Origin: Paenibacillus sp. FSL K6-3182
GTDB taxonomy: Bacteria > Bacillota > Bacilli > Paenibacillales > Paenibacillaceae
Assembly: GCF_037976325.1 (NCBI RefSeq)
Contig: NZ_CP150265.1
Span: 882,001 to 946,000 of the forward strand
Length of the DNA stretch: 64,000 nucleotides
Direction of reading: 5' to 3'
This document shows positions 61,033-64,000 of this stretch, in pieces. The notes under the pieces were generated by a model. That model saw only the letters and a program-made list of their open reading frames with translations, ran no database searches and was not told the DNA's origin. Made by a program: the position numbers and the translations under genes. Each line of letters begins with the position of its first letter. Position 1 is the first letter of the stretch.

Positions 61033-63773
61033 CGTCTCGTCTTGTATGGCGAATGGCGCTGAGTCATCTGAGAAAACAATGGAAGCAGACGTTGATCACG
61101 ATAATGGCTGGAGCCATCGGGGCTATGCTGATCGCTATTAGTGCCGTAAACTATGAATCGGTCGAGCGAAGCGGGGCAGCTTGGATTGAGAAGCATCTAG
61201 GCCCGATCAACTGGAAGCTAACGCCGGAGAAGCTTAATTCTGACGGTTTCTCCGCGGAAGAGGCTGCATTTTTAATAGACTTCTCACGAAAAAGTGACTA
61301 TACGATTCTTCCCTATGTAAAGGCGGAAGCGGCTGTTTTTGCTGAGGCTGCAAATACGGGTGAGCAATCCATCCTGAAAAATATGCTGTTTATGGGCTTC
61401 TCTATGGAGGAAGCTGCAAGGTTTGATCCTGCCTATGAAAACTTATGGACAAATGGCTTGGCTGACGATGAGCTTATTATTAACCATGACACAGCCAAGC
61501 TTCTGCATGTTGACGTCGGTGACGCGCTAAAGGTTTCTGTCTCAGGCAAGGATAAGTTATTTCGCATTCGTGCGGTAGTAGAGCAGCGAGGACTCACTGG
61601 CTACCAAGAATATGGTGCATTTGCTGGTACAATAATCGGTACGGAGCAAGCAGTGCGTCAACTGTCTGGCCAAGCTGGAGATGGCTATGAGGCTATGCTG
61701 GCGGGAAACTCTGATGCATCTGTAAACTTGGGCGGCATGTTTTTTGTTTCAGGGCATACCTACAATGTAGAAAATTTGAAAAGCAAATATAAAAATGAAG
61801 TCGATGATATGAACTATTCGATCATTATTGGGATGATCAGTATTGTAGCCGTTATATCGAGCATGCTGTTTATGCGGCAGGTGCTGGTCATGATTGGCGA
61901 TTCCAGGCGGGAGATGTACGGTATTCTACGAGCAATCGGATTCTCGCGAGACAATATATCTGCGATGTTCATGGTTGAAGCGCTCTTGCTGTCAGCAGCT
62001 AGTGCGCTGCTTGGTACGCTGATAGGGTTGTCTGGCGGTTATGGTTTGATTCAATTTTTTTATAGCTTCTATGCTGCGGATTTGTCTCAAATGGCTGGAC
62101 TCGTTGTGCCGATTACAGCTCATGTTTCAATCCTAACAGCAGCGGCTGTATTTGCTGCAACCTTGTTGTTCCTTCTTTTCATTTCTGGATTAACAGCTCG
62201 CAAAGCAAGCAGATTCAATATTGTTGAAGCGCTGCGAGGGCCTTCAGCGGACGGCGGGACCCTGCGAGCGAAAGGGTGGAAACGAACGCGAAACCGCTGG
62301 GTAATCGTCGCAGGTTTATCCGCTACTTGTGTTCATTTTATATTTGCATTTATCGATCCGCCTGAATTAACGAATGACAACATGCTTACCATTGTGCTTA
62401 CTTGGATAGCATCCGTGTTTACAGTGTTATTTATCGCGCTTAATGTAGTGGGGAAAATGACTGTCCCGCTGCAAAAGCTGCTGCGGCTTATTGGTGTTCC
62501 GCCGTTGTCCATACTGCTCGCTTTTAAATACCCGAATCAACATAAAGGACGAACGTACACAGCAGCGCTTTTATTTGCACTTGTTATGATGTTGATTGCA
62601 TTTTTGGTTGGCATTACGCAGCTTATACAGGCTAGCGGGAATGTTGATCGCATAAATCAAACCGTCTTAGGTTTTGGTGGTTATGCTGTATACCAATCTG
62701 AGCTGGAGAAGGATAAAATTGAAGCGGTTGCCGCTGCTGACCCGTTGATACAAGAGCATATGAAGGGGAAAGTTGTCGTCGAGCCTTATATGCTTAGTAT
62801 GCAGGAGAACGGCATAGCTCAAGCTATTATACCCGTTACGAAGGAGCTCTTGCTTAATAACAACTTTGCATTAAATGCACGATCGCCAGCGTTCTCAAGC
62901 GATGCTGAAGCATGGCAGGCTGTACTGAATGACCCTGCATATGTGATCCTGCCTGACTATTATAAAGAGAAGTTTCCTATGCCATTATTAAATCTCAAGG
63001 CAGGCGATAAGATTACGCTTCCTGTATATAAGAGCAAGCTCCGATCGAGAGAAGAAGCTTGGGTTCCGGCACAGAAACGAGATTTCATTATCGCTGGTTT
63101 TTTAAGTAACGACGCAGCTTCCGGGTTAATAGATTTCTATGGTACAACCTTGATGAACAAAAAAGTTGTAGATGAGCTGCGTACGCTTGGTCACAAATGG
63201 CCCAACCAAACCGATCTTGGCTTCGTTTTATTCCAATTTGATTATAAAGACATTAAGCTGGCTAAGGAGCTGGAGGAAAGATTTGCACTTGAAGGCGTAC
63301 TGGCCTTTCATGTACCTTATGTACAAAATACAGCGGAGCAATTGATTAATAAACAAATTGGCTATGGATTCATAGGTTTTACGGTTATATCCGCTCTTAT
63401 TGGCTTGCTAGGGCTTGCGATTATTTTGTATAGAGCCGTGCGCGAGCGGAGTAAACAGATCGGAATGATGCGCTGCATCGGCGTTCCCGGCAAGTCCATA
63501 TTTTGGATGCTGTTTATCGAAGGTTTTGTTATAAGCTTGATGGGTTTGTTGTCAGGCTTAGCGATAGGCCTTAGCGGGGTTCATATGTTTGTCGAGAGTG
63601 TGAAAGAGGATTTGAAAGGCGATAAGTCGGCCCTCCTGTATGAGTATCCATTCGATATTGTTTTTCCCATTATAGCTGGCTTGCTGTTGGCCTCTCTGCT
63701 CATTAATATTACGCCAGCAAGGGCAGCACTCAAGCTCAAAGCGGTTGATGTCCTCAAAATGAGCAGCGATTAA
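61026..63773 (+). CDS. FtsX-like ABC transporter permease
   Basis: 915 residues. One N-terminal membrane segment (about 18-38) is followed by an extracellular region to about 265. A three-helix FtsX core has RREMYGILRAIGFSRDNISAMFMVEALLL. Then come two or three more segments, a second extracellular domain (about 545-770), and a second FtsX core with RERSKQIGMMRCIGVPGKSIFWMLFIEGF. This double architecture is typical of large DUF214-type permeases working with LolD-like ATPases. GGGGG precedes the start within the ATPase gene. The substrate is unknown; antimicrobial peptides or lipids are likely from context. Confidence 0.9.
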   Translation: MLTSRLVWRMALSHLRKQWKQTLITIMAGAIGAMLIAISAVNYESVERSGAAWIEKHLGPINWKLTPEKLNSDGFSAEEAAFLIDFSRKSDYTILPYVKAEAAVFAEAANTGEQSILKNMLFMGFSMEEAARFDPAYENLWTNGLADDELIINHDTAKLLHVDVGDALKVSVSGKDKLFRIRAVVEQRGLTGYQEYGAFAGTIIGTEQAVRQLSGQAGDGYEAMLAGNSDASVNLGGMFFVSGHTYNVENLKSKYKNEVDDMNYSIIIGMISIVAVISSMLFMRQVLVMIGDSRREMYGILRAIGFSRDNISAMFMVEALLLSAASALLGTLIGLSGGYGLIQFFYSFYAADLSQMAGLVVPITAHVSILTAAAVFAATLLFLLFISGLTARKASRFNIVEALRGPSADGGTLRAKGWKRTRNRWVIVAGLSATCVHFIFAFIDPPELTNDNMLTIVLTWIASVFTVLFIALNVVGKMTVPLQKLLRLIGVPPLSILLAFKYPNQHKGRTYTAALLFALVMMLIAFLVGITQLIQASGNVDRINQTVLGFGGYAVYQSELEKDKIEAVAAADPLIQEHMKGKVVVEPYMLSMQENGIAQAIIPVTKELLLNNNFALNARSPAFSSDAEAWQAVLNDPAYVILPDYYKEKFPMPLLNLKAGDKITLPVYKSKLRSREEAWVPAQKRDFIIAGFLSNDAASGLIDFYGTTLMNKKVVDELRTLGHKWPNQTDLGFVLFQFDYKDIKLAKELEERFALEGVLAFHVPYVQNTAEQLINKQIGYGFIGFTVISALIGLLGLAIILYRAVRERSKQIGMMRCIGVPGKSIFWMLFIEGFVISLMGLLSGLAIGLSGVHMFVESVKEDLKGDKSALLYEYPFDIVFPIIAGLLLASLLINITPARAALKLKAVDVLKMSSD

Positions 63774-63810
63774 AATGGATGTATCAGGCTAGAACACTAA
63801 GCAAATAAAG

Positions 63811-63848
63811 GAGCTTCGACAGTGAGTTTACTGCCGAAGCTCTTTTTG
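63811..63848. terminator. Terminator between the permease and dps genes
   Basis: GAGCTTCG and CGAAGCTC arms, with inner CAGT/ACTG pairing, are followed by TTTTT on the plus strand. On the minus strand a weaker T-rich run follows. Confidence 0.85.
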
Positions 63849-63865
63849 CATAGGACGAGCAACAA

Positions 63866-64000
63866 TTATTTGCCATTAAAAGCGGTAAGCATCCATACAT
63901 GCTTCTCAAGTGTCGTATGAATAGCAAGGAGCATGTCGGCTGTTGTTTCGTCGTCAGCCTTTTGTGCGGCCTCCATACCGTCTTTCAGTTCACCGATTAA
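63866..64000 (-). CDS. Dps-family ferritin-like protein (partial, C-terminal end)
   Basis: The last 44 codons of a reverse-strand gene run from the right edge to a stop at 63866. The segment [18 protein letters not shown] matches the C-terminal helix of Dps/MrgA proteins, which store iron and shield DNA under stress. The iron-binding helices would be outside the window. The gene converges with the permease gene over a shared terminator. Confidence 0.85.
   Translation of the reverse strand, partial: LIGELKDGMEAAQKADDETTADMLLAIHTTLEKHVWMLTAFNGK

Noticed and set aside
1..64000. CRISPR array, insertion sequence, prophage, tRNA or rRNA genes.
   Set aside because: I found no regularly spaced repeats with spacers, no transposase or integrase motifs and no CCA-ended cloverleaf sequence. 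Absence cannot be proved by eye.

Overview
The window looks like a chromosomal segment of a Paenibacillus-type, low-to-mid GC, Gram-positive spore-former (Firmicutes, Paenibacillaceae). The reasons are three proteins with SLH (S-layer homology) domains, strong AGGAGG-type ribosome binding sites with frequent TTG and GTG starts, a T-box leader, Rho-independent terminators after most transcription units, CcpA-type cre boxes, a Bce-type peptide-detoxification module, and a cell-wall-attached giant amylopullulanase. I see no tRNA or rRNA genes, insertion sequences, prophage genes or CRISPR array. The species assignment is inference from gene content only.

Layout. 1-5 kb: murI (glutamate racemase), exoA (exonuclease III), an alpha/beta hydrolase, a MarR regulator with a WrbA-like quinone reductase, and an AraC regulator. 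5.3-9.8 kb: a membrane protein with a suspicious start, a repeat-bearing gap, a phytanoyl-CoA-dioxygenase/HEAT-repeat fusion, and an aldehyde dehydrogenase. 9.9-14.4 kb: a reverse-strand BceRS-AB-like sensor/transporter operon with a near-perfect operator palindrome. 14.5-22.5 kb: a 2523-residue surface amylopullulanase behind a promoter with three cre-like boxes. 22.6-29.4 kb: a MerR regulator with an unknown partner, an acyl-CoA ligase, a divergent unknown gene, a cupin regulator with a divergent LysE-type exporter, an EamA transporter and a KapD-like exonuclease. 29.4-34.5 kb: a DUF1648 membrane protein and a phosphate-uptake operon (stalk/beta-propeller protein, pstS, pstC, pstA; no pstB). 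34.8-38.1 kb: a sugar isomerase, Gfo/Idh/MocA dehydrogenase and MFS transporter operon.

38.1-42.3 kb: a small SLH protein, a 71-residue protein that is half methionine, an unknown protein, a methyltransferase, and an alanine-type T-box in front of an AlaT-like transaminase. 42.3-51.5 kb: a two-component system, a DUF418 membrane protein, an AlkZ-like winged-helix protein, and a 1357-residue double nucleotidase with SLH domains in its middle. 51.7-58.1 kb: a Dabb protein, KDPG aldolase, a GH43-like enzyme, fumC, an ABC-F protein and a fumarylacetoacetate-hydrolase-fold enzyme. 58.2-63.8 kb: a second response regulator, kinase, ABC ATPase and permease operon. The window ends inside a reverse-strand Dps gene.

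Themes that tie genes together are extracellular polymer and nucleotide scavenging at the S-layer (amylopullulanase, double nucleotidase, phosphate uptake), envelope-stress sensing by two TCS-ABC modules, and RNA- or operator-level control visible at several genes. Starts were moved from the longest ORF wherever a clear ribosome binding site favoured an internal codon. All functional names come from recognising motifs by eye; no database search was run.
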